Source of the DNA: JAOUEA01 sp038249195
GTDB lineage: Bacteria > Actinomycetota > UBA4738 > HRBIN12
Length of the DNA stretch: 64,000 nucleotides
Direction: 5' to 3'
NCBI GenBank assembly: GCA_038249195.1
Contig: JBBRWM010000006.1
Span: 62,001 to 126,000, forward strand
The translations under genes were made by a program, and so were the position numbers. The notes under the pieces are model-generated. The model made no database searches. It had not been told where the DNA came from and saw nothing but the letters and a program-made list of their open reading frames with translations. This document shows, piece after piece, positions 27,539 through 36,256 of the stretch; within the stretch, counting starts at the first letter, position 1, and each line of letters opens with the position of its first letter.

Positions 27539-28311
27539 TGGCCTCCCTCGCCGACGCCCTGCAGGGCTCCGACGACCGGCAGGTCGACAGACCCGCGCGC
27601 CCCGCGCACCAGGTGGCGCTCACGCTGAAGATCCGCCGGTTCAACCCGGAGGTCTCCCAAGACAGCTGGTGGGACGAGTTCACGGTCGAGGCCGATCCGC
27701 TCGAGCGTCTCGTCGAGGTGCTGCACACCGTGAAGTGGCACCACGACGGCACGCTGACCTTCCGCCGGTCGTGCGCACACGGGATCTGCGGATCCGACGC
27801 CATGCTCATCAACGGTCGCAACGCGCTCGCCTGCAAGGTGCTCGTCACCGACGTAGAGCCGCGGGTGACGATCGAGCCCATCCGGGGGCTCCCGGTCCTC
27901 AAGGACCTCGTGGTGGACATGGACCCCTTCCTCGACGGCTACCGCGCCGTCCTGCCCTACCTCATCAACGATGACGGCGAGCCCGAACGTGAGCGGCTCC
28001 AGTCGGCCGAGGAGCGCGCGCGCTACGACGACACCACCAAGTGCATCTTGTGCGCGGCCTGCACCACGTCGTGCCCGATCTTCTGGGGCGACGAGGGCTA
28101 CATCGGCCCGGCGGCCATCGTGAACGCTCATCGGTTCATCTACGACTCGCGCGACCACGGGTCGCAACAGCGCCTGAAGATCCTCTCGGAGAAGACGGGC
28201 GTGTTCCGGTGCCGCACCACCTTCAACTGCACGGACGCGTGTCCGCGCGGCATCGAGGTCACCAAGGCGATCCAGGAAGTGAAGCGCTCGATCCTGTTCG
28301 ACCGGTTCTAG
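27538..28311 (+). CDS. sdhB: Succinate dehydrogenase iron-sulfur subunit
   Basis: A 257-residue protein that carries electrons from FAD to quinone. SCAHGICGSDAM belongs to the [2Fe-2S] ferredoxin domain, KCILCAACTTSCP binds the [4Fe-4S] cluster, and FNCTDACPRGIEV adds [3Fe-4S] ligands. The ATG shares its A with the sdhA stop. Last gene of sdhCDAB. Confidence 0.95.
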   Translation: MASLADALQGSDDRQVDRPARPAHQVALTLKIRRFNPEVSQDSWWDEFTVEADPLERLVEVLHTVKWHHDGTLTFRRSCAHGICGSDAMLINGRNALACKVLVTDVEPRVTIEPIRGLPVLKDLVVDMDPFLDGYRAVLPYLINDDGEPERERLQSAEERARYDDTTKCILCAACTTSCPIFWGDEGYIGPAAIVNAHRFIYDSRDHGSQQRLKILSEKTGVFRCRTTFNCTDACPRGIEVTKAIQEVKRSILFDRF

Positions 28312-28315
28312 CCGC

Positions 28316-28321
28316 TACCCT
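28316..28321 (+). promoter_or_regulatory. -10 element, leaderless start of isocitrate dehydrogenase gene
   Basis: TACCCT ends 8 bases before the ATG at 28330, so this gene probably has its own promoter although it lies only 18 bases after sdhB. Confidence 0.55.
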
Positions 28322-28329
28322 GTCCCACC

Positions 28330-29412
28330 ATGGCGCACAGGGTGACGCTGATCCCCGGCGACGGGATCGGCCCGGAGGTCGCCCGGGCCGCCCGCCTGGT
28401 CCTGGACGCCGCCGATGTCGGCATCGAGTGGATCGAGCGCCCCGCCGGAGCCTCGGCGCTCGAGGAGCACGGCGCGTTGATGCCCGAGGAGACGCTCGAG
28501 GCGATCCGCTCGACGCGCATCGGGCTGAAAGGGCCCATCACCACGCCCGTGGGGACCGGGTTCCGCAGCGTAAACGTAGCCCTGCGCCAGGGCCTCGACC
28601 TGTTCGCCGCCGTGCGGCCTGCGCGCGCGCTCCCCGGCGTGCGGCTCCGCCACGTCGGGGTCGACCTCGTCGTGATCCGCGAGAACACCGAGGACCTGTA
28701 TGCGGGCATCGAGTACGAGCGGGGATCCCCCGAAGCCACGGCACTGCGCGAGGAGCTGCGCTCGCTGGGGGGCTATGAGCTGCGTGCGGACGCCGGATTC
28801 ACCGTGAAGCCCATCAGCGTGAGCGGCACGCGGCGGATCGTGCGGTTCGCCTTCGAGTACGCGCGCGCCAACGGCCGCAAGAAGATCACCGTGGGCCACA
28901 AGGCCAGCGTCATGCGCTTCTCCGACGGCCTGTTCCTTGCCACCGCGCTCGAGGAGTCCCGCGGCTACCCGGACGTCGCGTGCGAGGAGATCCAGATCGA
29001 CCATCTCGCGAACCGGCTGGCGAAGGATCCGGACCGCTTCGACGTCCTGCTGCTGCCCAACCTCTACGGTGACATCTTGAGCGACCTGTGCGCGGGGCTC
29101 GTGGGCGGCCTGGGCCTCATCCCCGGCGCGAACATCGGCTGGGAGTACGCCGTGTTCGAGCCGGTGCACGGGAGCGCGCCCGACATCGCCGGGATGGGCA
29201 CCGCCGATCCCATCGCTATGATCCTGTCCGGCGCGATGCTATTGCGCCACGTGGGCGAGCTGACCGCGGCTGAGAACGTGGAGTGGGCGGTGGACGAGGT
29301 GCTCGGCCGCGGCGAGATCCGCACACCGGACCTGGGCGGAGCCGCATCCACGATGGCCGTGGCGGAGGCGATCGCCCTGGCCGTCACGGCGTGGGAGCAC
29401 GGCGCGAGCTGA
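28330..29412 (+). CDS. Isocitrate dehydrogenase, NAD-type (isopropylmalate/isocitrate DH family), copy 1
   Basis: A 360-residue beta-decarboxylating dehydrogenase. LIPGDGIGPEV starts it, FRSVNVALRQGLDLFAAVRP is the substrate loop in the NAD-isocitrate dehydrogenase form, VIRENTEDLYAGIEYE follows, and LLLPNLYGDILSDL and EPVHGSAPDIAG complete the signature. These favour isocitrate over 3-isopropylmalate, which is an inference from subfamily patterns. A paralogue is at 32056. Confidence 0.83.
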   Translation: MAHRVTLIPGDGIGPEVARAARLVLDAADVGIEWIERPAGASALEEHGALMPEETLEAIRSTRIGLKGPITTPVGTGFRSVNVALRQGLDLFAAVRPARALPGVRLRHVGVDLVVIRENTEDLYAGIEYERGSPEATALREELRSLGGYELRADAGFTVKPISVSGTRRIVRFAFEYARANGRKKITVGHKASVMRFSDGLFLATALEESRGYPDVACEEIQIDHLANRLAKDPDRFDVLLLPNLYGDILSDLCAGLVGGLGLIPGANIGWEYAVFEPVHGSAPDIAGMGTADPIAMILSGAMLLRHVGELTAAENVEWAVDEVLGRGEIRTPDLGGAASTMAVAEAIALAVTAWEHGAS

Positions 29413-29437
29413 TCAGGGCTGATGGGGATGCTCGTGG

Positions 29438-29455
29438 GGACCCCGACCGGGGTCC
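29438..29455. terminator. Hairpin between converging genes
   Basis: GGACCCC (29438-29444), loop GACC, GGGGTCC (29449-29455): a 7-bp GC stem in the gap between the isocitrate dehydrogenase stop and the end of the small minus-strand gene. It could terminate from both sides. Confidence 0.5.
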
Positions 29456-29466
29456 TCGGGGAGCTG

Positions 29467-29649
29467 TCAACAGCCGGGCTGGCCGTGATTCCCGCAGCAC
29501 CCCTGGAGGGTGACCACGGAGCGCGTGCGGTTCTTCACGGTGAGCCCGACCTTCGTGAGCAGCGGCGCATCGTAGGTGGACCAGTTCGTGAAGAAAGCGC
29601 GGCCGCGGGTGCGGAGCTGCGCCATGAACCCGCCGTTCGCCGAAGTCAC
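29467..29649 (-). CDS. Small Cys-rich conserved protein, 60 residues
   Basis: A 60-residue basic protein ending in GCCGNHGQPGC, three Cys plus His that could bind a metal. The middle, KVGLTVKNRTRSVVTLQ, has the feel of a conserved core. A -10 element six bases before the GTG supports expression. I recall similar Cys-tailed small proteins in actinobacteria, but give no function. An internal ATG (residue 9) is the alternative start. Confidence 0.65.
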   Translation of the reverse strand: MTSANGGFMAQLRTRGRAFFTNWSTYDAPLLTKVGLTVKNRTRSVVTLQGCCGNHGQPGC

Positions 29650-29655
29650 AGCCCG

Positions 29656-29661
29656 ATGCTA
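29656..29661 (-). promoter_or_regulatory. -10 element, leaderless start of Cys-rich small protein
   Basis: TAGCAT on the minus strand, then CGGGCT and the GTG at 29649. Confidence 0.55.
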
Positions 29662-29721
29662 CTCCGTGCGCCCTGGGTGCGCTGCTTCCATCGTCGCGCG
29701 GGGGATGGGAGACTCCGGGCG

Positions 29722-30246
29722 ATGTCCGAGACCATCCCGCCCGCGAACGAGCACGCCGAGCCGGTGACCTCCGTCGCCGCGCCGTCCCCTCTGCGACTGG
29801 CCGGGTTCGTCGCTACGGCCATGGGCGCGCTGGGGCTGGGCGTCGGATCCGTGCTGCTGTGGATCACCGTGCCCGTCCCCCAGGGCATCGCCGGGGACGT
29901 CGAGGTCACGTACAAGGGCCTCGATATCGGCGGTGGCAAGATCGCGCTGATCGCCGCGATGGTCCTGCTGGTCGGGCTCATGGCGCTTCGCGGCGCGCGA
30001 AGCCGCACGGCGGAGAAGACGATCGCCGTCGTGATGATCGCGGCCGCGACGGCGGGCACCGTCGGCGCGTTCTACGTGCTGATCTTCGCGAACAGGCGCT
30101 ACGGCCTGCCCGATCAACCCGCCGTCACCCGCGGGCTCGGCGTGTTCGTTGCCTGCGCGGGCGGCGTCCTCGCCATCCTGGGCGCCGTGCTCGACCTCGC
30201 CTGGGCCGCTGCGCCGACGCAACCGGCCGCTGCGACGGACGCCTAG
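29722..30246 (+). CDS. Membrane protein, unknown
   Basis: A 174-residue protein with about four hydrophobic segments (roughly 22-50, 73-88, 100-122 and 138-160) and polar ends. A conserved-looking stretch between helices 1 and 2 is DVEVTYKGLDIGGGKIALI. The family is not recognised. It converges on the malate dehydrogenase gene with 12 bases between. Confidence 0.68.
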   Translation: MSETIPPANEHAEPVTSVAAPSPLRLAGFVATAMGALGLGVGSVLLWITVPVPQGIAGDVEVTYKGLDIGGGKIALIAAMVLLVGLMALRGARSRTAEKTIAVVMIAAATAGTVGAFYVLIFANRRYGLPDQPAVTRGLGVFVACAGGVLAILGAVLDLAWAAAPTQPAAATDA

Positions 30247-30258
30247 GTCCCTGCGGGC

Positions 30259-31182
30259 TCAGAGCCTCGCGAGGTCGGCGCACTTCGCGCGGATCCCCTC
30301 GGCCGCGGCCCGCAGCGCCCCGAGCTCGTCGTCGTTCAACTCAAGTTCGACGATCTCCTCCACGCCCCTGGACCCGAGGCGCGCCGGCACGCCCAGGTAG
30401 ACGTCCTCGATGCCGTACTGGCCGGTGGTCCACGCGCAGACCGGCAGGACCTCCTTGGTGTCTCGTGCGACCGCCCGGACCATGGCCACCACCGAAGCGC
30501 TCGGGGCGTAGTAGGCCGAGCCCGACTTCAGGAGGCCCACGATCTCGGCGCCGCCGTCACGCGTGCGCTGGAACAGGTGTTCAAGCACCTCCTCATTCAC
30601 CAGCTCCGGGAGCGGGCGGCCGTCGACGGTGGCGTGGCGCGGCAGCGCGACCATCGCCTCTCCGTGGGAGCCGAGCGTGATGGCGTCCACCTTCGTGGGC
30701 GTGACGCCCGTGGCCTCGGCGATGAAGTGGCGCAGCCGCGCCGAGTCAAGCACGCCGGCCATCCCGAACACCCGCTCCTTGGGGAACCCGGAGAGCTGTG
30801 CGGCGAGGAAGGTCATCTCGTCGAGCGGGTTCGAGACCACGATGATGATGGCTCCGGCTGAGCCCGGCACCACCTGATCCACCACGCTCTTCATGACGTT
30901 CGCGTTCTTGCCCAGGAGGTCCATGCGGCTCATCCCCGGCTGACGCGGGAAGCCGGCGGTGATCACGACGACGTCACTGCCCGCCGTGTCCGCGTAGTCG
31001 TTCGTGCCGGTGATCAGCGGCTCGTAGCCCTCGACCGGCGCGGCTTCCTTGAGGTCAAGCGCCAGCCCCTGCGGCTTGCCCTCGATGATGTCGATCAACA
31101 CGACCGCTCCGAGGCCCTTTTCCAGGACGCGCATCGCGGTGGTCTGTCCGACGAAGCCGCTGCCGACGACGGTGATCTTCAT
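30259..31182 (-). CDS. mdh: Malate dehydrogenase (LDH-like type)
   Basis: A 307-residue NAD enzyme that oxidises malate to oxaloacetate. Seen: GSGFVGQTTAMRV for NAD binding, DVVVITAGFPRQPGMSR with the substrate Arg of malate dehydrogenases, VVSNPLDEMTF, and the catalytic His in LGSHGEAMV. It is the LDH-like malate dehydrogenase rather than the long actinobacterial form. AAGGAG precedes the ATG. Confidence 0.92.
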   Translation of the reverse strand: MKITVVGSGFVGQTTAMRVLEKGLGAVVLIDIIEGKPQGLALDLKEAAPVEGYEPLITGTNDYADTAGSDVVVITAGFPRQPGMSRMDLLGKNANVMKSVVDQVVPGSAGAIIIVVSNPLDEMTFLAAQLSGFPKERVFGMAGVLDSARLRHFIAEATGVTPTKVDAITLGSHGEAMVALPRHATVDGRPLPELVNEEVLEHLFQRTRDGGAEIVGLLKSGSAYYAPSASVVAMVRAVARDTKEVLPVCAWTTGQYGIEDVYLGVPARLGSRGVEEIVELELNDDELGALRAAAEGIRAKCADLARL

Positions 31183-31241
31183 GATGGAGACTCCTTGCGG
31201 ATCGATGGGCGGGCGAACGCCCTCATGCTACCGACGGTGGG

Positions 31242-32054
31242 CTAGCGCCGGGCGCCGGACGCCGCCCGCACGAAGGTGAGGTGGCGCGAGACGGCCGTGA
31301 AGCCGAGCCGCTCGTACACGCGGACGCCCCCCTCGTCCGCGGACAGGGCCGCGATCCGCAGGCCGATGGCTCGCGCGTCCGCCAGCGCCGCGCCCGCCGC
31401 CGCGGCTCCGATCCCCCGGCCGCGGCGCTCGGGCACCGTGGAGATATTGGCGAGGCCCGCCACTCCGGCGCCGAGCGAGAGCGTGGACGCCCCCACCCAC
31501 TCGCCCTCCAGCCGACAGAGGAAATGGCGGAAGGGCGCGGCGTCGTCGAAGCCCATCCGCAGCCCCATGGTGACCGAGTTTCCGTCCACGAAGTCCGGGT
31601 CATCGAAGGCCCTGCCGACGACGTCGGCCCAGCCCCGGAACATGGCCTCGTCGCGCACCCGATGGACGGTGACCCCTTGCGGCGGCGGAGGCGGCGAGGC
31701 CGCCATGAGGTCGAGCCCCATCCCGGGTCGATCCGAATCCAGGTGGAACCCGTGACGCACCAGGGCCGAGGCGACGCCGGCGTCCTCGCCCGAGGGGCCG
31801 ACGAACCGCCACCACATCAGGGGGAGGTCGGCGGCCGCGAACGGCCGGAGCAGTTGTTCGATGGCGGTGTCGACCTGCTCGGAGGGCAGGGCGTCGCGCA
31901 GGACCCCGTTGTCGTTCACGGAGGGACGCCCCGTCGTGAACCACACGGCGCCGCCGTCGCGATGCACCGAGCCCACGGGGGGCCCGTGCAGACGGGCGAC
32001 GTGCTCGACGAGGTCGGCTTCCACGGCCGCGGCGAACTCCTCGCGGGTCGGCAT
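31242..32054 (-). CDS. GNAT-family N-acetyltransferase
   Basis: A 270-residue protein. The C-terminal half has the acetyl-CoA motif VPERRGRGIGAAAAGAALA (about 193-211) followed by RVYERLGF, both typical of GNAT. The N-terminal 130 residues resemble a degenerate second GNAT domain or a substrate-side extension. The substrate is unknown. It starts 1 base after the end of the isocitrate dehydrogenase gene and is likely in its operon. Confidence 0.8.
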   Translation of the reverse strand: MPTREEFAAAVEADLVEHVARLHGPPVGSVHRDGGAVWFTTGRPSVNDNGVLRDALPSEQVDTAIEQLLRPFAAADLPLMWWRFVGPSGEDAGVASALVRHGFHLDSDRPGMGLDLMAASPPPPPQGVTVHRVRDEAMFRGWADVVGRAFDDPDFVDGNSVTMGLRMGFDDAAPFRHFLCRLEGEWVGASTLSLGAGVAGLANISTVPERRGRGIGAAAAGAALADARAIGLRIAALSADEGGVRVYERLGFTAVSRHLTFVRAASGARR

Positions 32055-32055
32055 A

Positions 32056-33147
32056 TCAGAGCGCGCCGATCACCGCGTCGGCGGCCTGGAAGGTCCCGGC
32101 CCAGGGGCGCTCGTCACCCGGCGCCCGCAGGTCGCGCGGCACATGCACCCCCTCGGCCAGGACCGAGAGCACGGCGGCCTCCAGCCCGTCGCCGGCGTCC
32201 TGCTCACCGATGTGGCGCAGCATCATGGCACCCGAGAGCATCAGGCCGAACGGGTTCGCCTGATTCGTCCCCGCCAGGTCCGGCGCGGTGCCGTGCGTGG
32301 CCTCGAACACGGCGAGCTCGCGGCCGTCGCGCCCGCCGAAGTGTGCCCCGGGGGCCACGCCCACGCTGCCGCACAGTCCGGCGCCCAACTCCGCCACCAC
32401 GTCCCCGTACAGGTTCGCCATGACGAGGACGTCGAAGCGGTCGGGGGCGGAGACCAGCTGCATGCATAGCGCATCGATGATGCGGTCGGTGAACGCGATC
32501 TCGGGGTAGTCCTGCGACGCGACGCGGCGCGCCACTTCGAGGAACAATCCGTCGGAGTGCTTCATGATGTTCGCCTTGTGGCTCGCGGTGACGGCGGAGC
32601 GGCCGTGCCTCTTCGCCCACTCGAACGCGAACCGCACGATGCGCTCGCTCCCGTGCTCGCTGATGGACTTGATGGAGATGCCGCTGTCCTCGCGTATCCG
32701 CCGGCCCGTGGTGTCGAAAACGAACCCGATGAGCTCCTTCACCGCCGCGGTGCCCATCTCGAACTCGAAGCCCGTGTACATCCCCTCGGTGTTCTCGCGC
32801 ACGACCACGAGGTCGACCCGCTCGTAGACGGAGGGCACGCCCGGATACAGACGGCACGGCCGCACGTTCGCGTAGAGGTCGAGCTCCTGTCGCAGGGTCA
32901 TGTTCACGCTGCGGAGGCCGCTCGTCACGGGCGTCTCCACGGGGCCCTTCAGCGCGACGCGGTTCCAACGTATCGCATCGAGGGTGGCGGCGGGCAAGGA
33001 TCGACCCGTGCGGGCGAAGGCGCCCGACCCCATCGCGCGGCGATCCCACGCGACGTCCACGCCGGTCGCCTCGATCGCTCGACGGGACGCCTCCACAACC
33101 TCGGGCCCGATCCCGTCCCCGGGGATCAAGGTGATGCGATGTCCCAC
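32056..33147 (-). CDS. Isocitrate dehydrogenase, NAD-type, copy 2
   Basis: A 363-residue paralogue of the enzyme at 28330. LIPGDGIGPEVVEASRRAI, LRSVNMTLRQELDLYANVRP, VVRENTEGMYTGFEFE and ATHGTAPDLAGTNQANP are seen. LRQELDLYANVRP fits NAD-isocitrate dehydrogenase best. GTG at 33147 with ribosome site GGAAGGGAC upstream gives the family start (VGHRITLIPGDG); an open frame continues to 33351 without a likely start. It is followed by the GNAT gene and is divergent from citrate synthase. Confidence 0.83.
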   Translation of the reverse strand: MGHRITLIPGDGIGPEVVEASRRAIEATGVDVAWDRRAMGSGAFARTGRSLPAATLDAIRWNRVALKGPVETPVTSGLRSVNMTLRQELDLYANVRPCRLYPGVPSVYERVDLVVVRENTEGMYTGFEFEMGTAAVKELIGFVFDTTGRRIREDSGISIKSISEHGSERIVRFAFEWAKRHGRSAVTASHKANIMKHSDGLFLEVARRVASQDYPEIAFTDRIIDALCMQLVSAPDRFDVLVMANLYGDVVAELGAGLCGSVGVAPGAHFGGRDGRELAVFEATHGTAPDLAGTNQANPFGLMLSGAMMLRHIGEQDAGDGLEAAVLSVLAEGVHVPRDLRAPGDERPWAGTFQAADAVIGAL

Positions 33148-33209
33148 GCGCGTCCCTTCCGAAGTGGACGAGCCCGTCCCCGGCCTTGGTCCCTGGGAGG
33201 CCCGGCGAC

Positions 33210-33215
33210 TATCCT
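33210..33215 (+). promoter_or_regulatory. -10 element of citrate synthase gene
   Basis: TATCCT ends 5 bases before an ATG at 33221 that is in frame with citrate synthase. Transcription from here would either be leaderless at 33221 or give a 75-base leader to the GTG at 33296. Confidence 0.55.
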
Positions 33216-33295
33216 GACAGATGGCGCTCGGGCCGCCCGGAGTCCTCACGAGAGGAAGGCCGGACGCCGTCGAAGCTGCCGGAGGGGTGGAACGC

Positions 33296-34414
33296 GTGAC
33301 CGAAAAGGGCCTGCGAGAGATCGTCGCCGCGCAGACCGTGATCTCCGACATCGACGGAGAGCAGGGACGTCTGTGGTACGTGGGCTATGACATCGCCGAC
33401 CTCGCGGCCCACTGTTCCTTCGAGGAGATCGTCTACCTCTTGCACAACCGCAGGTTGCCCACGCGCGACGAGCTGGACGAGCTGAACGAGTTCCTGGCCG
33501 AAGAGCGCGAGATCTCCCCCTTCCTCGGAAGGCTCCTGAGCACGCTCGCCCAGCAGGCCTCCCCGATGTCCATGCTCCGCACGTCGGTAAGCGCGGCGAG
33601 CGCGTATGACCCCGACGGCTGGGACCACTCGCCCGAGGCCGAGTACCGCAAGGCGATGCGCCTGATCGCGAAGATCCCCACGTTGATCGCCGCCTACCAC
33701 CGGCTGCGGACCGGCCAGGAGGTGGTCCCGCCGGACCCCAAGCTCCCCCACGCCGCGAACTTCCTCTGGATGCTGCTCGGCGACGAGCCCGACATGGACG
33801 ACGCGGACACGCTCGACACGACATTCGTGCTCTACGCCGACCACACCATGAATGCCTCCACGTTCACAGCTCGCATCATCGCCTCCACGCTCTCGGACAT
33901 GTTCAGCGCCATCACCGGTGCCATCGGCGCCCTGAAGGGCCCGCTGCATGGCGGCGCGAACGAGGGAGCGATGAAGATGGCGGAGGAGGTCGGTCGGCCC
34001 GAGCGCGCCGCCGCCTACGTCACCGAGCGGCTCGCGCACCACGAGAAGGTGATGGGCTTCGGCCACGCCGTGTACCGCACCATGGACCCGCGCGCGACGA
34101 TCCTCAAGCGGCTGGCGCGCGAGGCCGGGGAGCGGCACGACGACCCCGTGTGGGCGGAGATCTTCGAGAGCCTGCAGGACGCGGTCTACGAGCAGAAGGG
34201 GCTGTGGCCCAACGTGGACCTGTATGCCGCCGGCGTGTACCACGTGGTGGGGATCCCCACGGACCTCATGACGCCGATCTTCGCGCTCGCGCGGATGGCC
34301 GGGTGGACCGCGCACGTGCGCGAGCAGTACGCCGACAACAAGGTGATCCGGCCCGGCAGCGAGTACGTGGGTCCTAAGGACCAGGTCTGGGTCCCGATCG
34401 AGGACCGCAGGTAG
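33296..34414 (+). CDS. Citrate synthase (type II/2-methylcitrate synthase family)
   Basis: A 372-residue synthase joining acetyl-CoA (or propionyl-CoA) to oxaloacetate. The three catalytic residues are in LHGGANEGAM (His), GFGHAVYRTMDPRA (His) and WPNVDLYAAGVYHVVGIP (Asp). The N-terminus ISDIDGEQGRLWYVGYDI is typical of the short citrate/methylcitrate class. GGAGGGG (33281-33287) lies 8 bases before the GTG and decides this start; a 25-residue extension from ATG 33221 is possible. A methylcitrate role cannot be excluded given the propionate genes nearby. Confidence 0.9.
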   Translation: MTEKGLREIVAAQTVISDIDGEQGRLWYVGYDIADLAAHCSFEEIVYLLHNRRLPTRDELDELNEFLAEEREISPFLGRLLSTLAQQASPMSMLRTSVSAASAYDPDGWDHSPEAEYRKAMRLIAKIPTLIAAYHRLRTGQEVVPPDPKLPHAANFLWMLLGDEPDMDDADTLDTTFVLYADHTMNASTFTARIIASTLSDMFSAITGAIGALKGPLHGGANEGAMKMAEEVGRPERAAAYVTERLAHHEKVMGFGHAVYRTMDPRATILKRLAREAGERHDDPVWAEIFESLQDAVYEQKGLWPNVDLYAAGVYHVVGIPTDLMTPIFALARMAGWTAHVREQYADNKVIRPGSEYVGPKDQVWVPIEDRR

Positions 34415-34419
34415 CGGCG

Positions 34420-35346
34420 CTACGCCCTGGCGCCGGTGGGGCGGGGGAACAGGCGAGCCTCCTCCACCACGGCCCGCACCGCGTCGTCGTGCCCCATGCC
34501 CATCAGGTGGATGCCGTCGACGCCCGGGATCTGGGCGATCGCCCTCACGACGTCGATGGTGATCCTCAGCCCCACGGACGGAGCCTCGTCCCCCGCCGCG
34601 TCCAGCCGTTGGAGGAAGGCGGGCGGCACGCGCACGCCGGGCAGCCGCTCGTCCATGAAGCGGGCACCCTTGGCGGTGCGCAGCGGAACGACGCCCACCA
34701 GGACCTTGGCGCGCTCCAGCACGCCGCGAGAGCGCAGGAGGCCCGCCCAGGACGCCAGCGCCTCCACGTCGTAGGCGATCTGGGTCCAGATGAGGTCGGC
34801 GCCGGCGTCCAGCTTCGCCTCGAGGCGCGCGGGATCGTAGGGGTCCGCGAGCGGCACGTCGGCGACCCCGATCAGGTAACGCGGCGGCTCGGCGATCTCG
34901 GCGCCGTCGAGCGTGAGTCCCTCCTCGCGCAGGCGCCGGGCGAGCGCCACCAGCCCGAGCACGCTCAGGTCGTTCACCACGGCGGCATCGGGATGATCGC
35001 CGATCGCGATGGGATCGCCGGACAGGCACAGGAGGTTTCGTGCCCCCATCGCCCAGGCCCCCAGCAGGTCCGCCGTGAGCGCGAGCCGGTTGCGGTCGCG
35101 CACGGTCAGCTGCAGCGTGGGCTCGATGCCCGCGGCGGCCACGAGCGCGACGCCCGCCACCGCCGACAGGTGGGCGGAGGCGGTGGGGTTGTCCGTGACG
35201 TTCGCCGCGTCCACGTAGCCGACGAGGCCCCGGGCATGCTCGGTGACGCCCGCGCCGTCGGCCGAGCGCGGCGGCGCGATCTCGCCGGTGACCGCGAAGG
35301 AGCCGGAACCCAAGATGGCGGCGAGCCGGCCGCCGGGCTTCGTCAC
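34420..35346 (-). CDS. Methylenetetrahydrofolate reductase family protein
   Basis: A 308-residue TIM-barrel protein of the MetF family. VTGEIAPPRSADG near the start has the catalytic Glu region, LCLSGDPIAIGDHPDA and VDAANVTDNPTA follow, and LDAGADLIWTQIAYD has the Gln that binds folate. It reduces methylenetetrahydrofolate or uses a related C1 substrate. The GTG overlaps the folD stop (GTGA), so the two one-carbon enzymes are made together. Confidence 0.83.
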   Translation of the reverse strand: MTKPGGRLAAILGSGSFAVTGEIAPPRSADGAGVTEHARGLVGYVDAANVTDNPTASAHLSAVAGVALVAAAGIEPTLQLTVRDRNRLALTADLLGAWAMGARNLLCLSGDPIAIGDHPDAAVVNDLSVLGLVALARRLREEGLTLDGAEIAEPPRYLIGVADVPLADPYDPARLEAKLDAGADLIWTQIAYDVEALASWAGLLRSRGVLERAKVLVGVVPLRTAKGARFMDERLPGVRVPPAFLQRLDAAGDEAPSVGLRITIDVVRAIAQIPGVDGIHLMGMGHDDAVRAVVEEARLFPRPTGARA

Positions 35347-36209
35347 CGGCCGAACGCCGCGGCCTCGGTGGCCGTCACCGTGTTCACCAGGAGCATGGCG
35401 ACCGTCATCGGCCCCACCCCGCCGGGCACCGGGGTGATGGCCCCGGCGACCTCGGCGACCTCGTCGTACTTCACGTCGCCGACCAGCCCCTCCGCCGTGC
35501 GGTGCACACCCACGTCGATCACGGTGGCGCCGGGCCTGATCATGTCGCCGCCGATCAGCTGCGGCACGCCGGCCGCCGCCACGAGGATGTCCGCGTTGAG
35601 CGTGTGGGCCTTGAGGTCGCGCGTCTTGATGTGGGTGCAGGTGACCGTGGCGTTCCCGCGGATCGAGTCCTGCGCGAGCATGATGGACAGCGGCGCGCCC
35701 ACGAGGTCGCCGTAGCCCACCACCACGACCTCCTGACCCTCGAGCGGGATCTTGCTGCGTAGCAACAGCTCCACGATCCCGTAGGGCGTCGCGGGCGTGA
35801 ACGTGGGCTCGCCGCGCATCAACATGCCGACGTTCCAAGGGTGGAGGCCGTCGACGTCCTTCTCCGGCGCAACGGTGCGCTGCACCTCCAGTTCGCGCAG
35901 ATGCGGGGGCATCGGCAGCTGAACGATGACGCCGTGGATCTCGGGGTCGCGGTTGAGCCGTCGCAGCGTGGCGAGCAGCTGACCCTCCGTGACGTAGGCG
36001 GGCAGGTCGACCTGCTCGGAGCGGATGCCGACGTCGGCGCATGCCTTGTGCTTGGCGCCCACGTAGATCCGCGAGGCCTGGTCGTCGCCCACGAACACGG
36101 CGGCCAGGCCGGGCATCACGCCCCTGTCCGAGAGCGCGCGAACGCGCCCGGATACCTCCGCGCGGATCTGCGCCGATACGGCTCGTCCGTCCAGGATGCG
36201 GGCGGTCAC
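35343..36209 (-). CDS. folD: Bifunctional methylenetetrahydrofolate dehydrogenase/cyclohydrolase
   Basis: A 288-residue enzyme that interconverts methylene-, methenyl- and formyl-tetrahydrofolate. Seen: ASRIYVGAKHKACADVGI with the catalytic Tyr and Lys, QLPMPPHL, VGYGDLVGAPLSIML and PGGVGPMTVAMLL. The start is placed at GTG 36209 because a TAGGAT element runs through the upstream ATG at 36218 and ends 7 bases before this GTG, so an ATG start is unlikely to be in the transcript. Coupled to the MetF-like gene. Confidence 0.92.
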   Translation of the reverse strand: MTARILDGRAVSAQIRAEVSGRVRALSDRGVMPGLAAVFVGDDQASRIYVGAKHKACADVGIRSEQVDLPAYVTEGQLLATLRRLNRDPEIHGVIVQLPMPPHLRELEVQRTVAPEKDVDGLHPWNVGMLMRGEPTFTPATPYGIVELLLRSKIPLEGQEVVVVGYGDLVGAPLSIMLAQDSIRGNATVTCTHIKTRDLKAHTLNADILVAAAGVPQLIGGDMIRPGATVIDVGVHRTAEGLVGDVKYDEVAEVAGAITPVPGGVGPMTVAMLLVNTVTATEAAAFGR

Positions 36210-36216
36210 GCGGGGC

Positions 36217-36222
36217 ATCCTA
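36217..36222 (-). promoter_or_regulatory. -10 element that fixes the folD start
   Basis: TAGGAT on the minus strand overlaps the ATG at 36218, then GCCCCGC (7 bases) leads to GTG 36209. Leaderless. Confidence 0.6.
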
Positions 36223-36256
36223 CCCGGGCCCGCCGGGGCCGACCAAAGCCGTGCTT

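Noticed and set aside
36210..36218. ATG at 36218 as folD start
   Set aside because: The ATG is inside the -10 hexamer; the GTG at 36209 has the expected spacing and family start.
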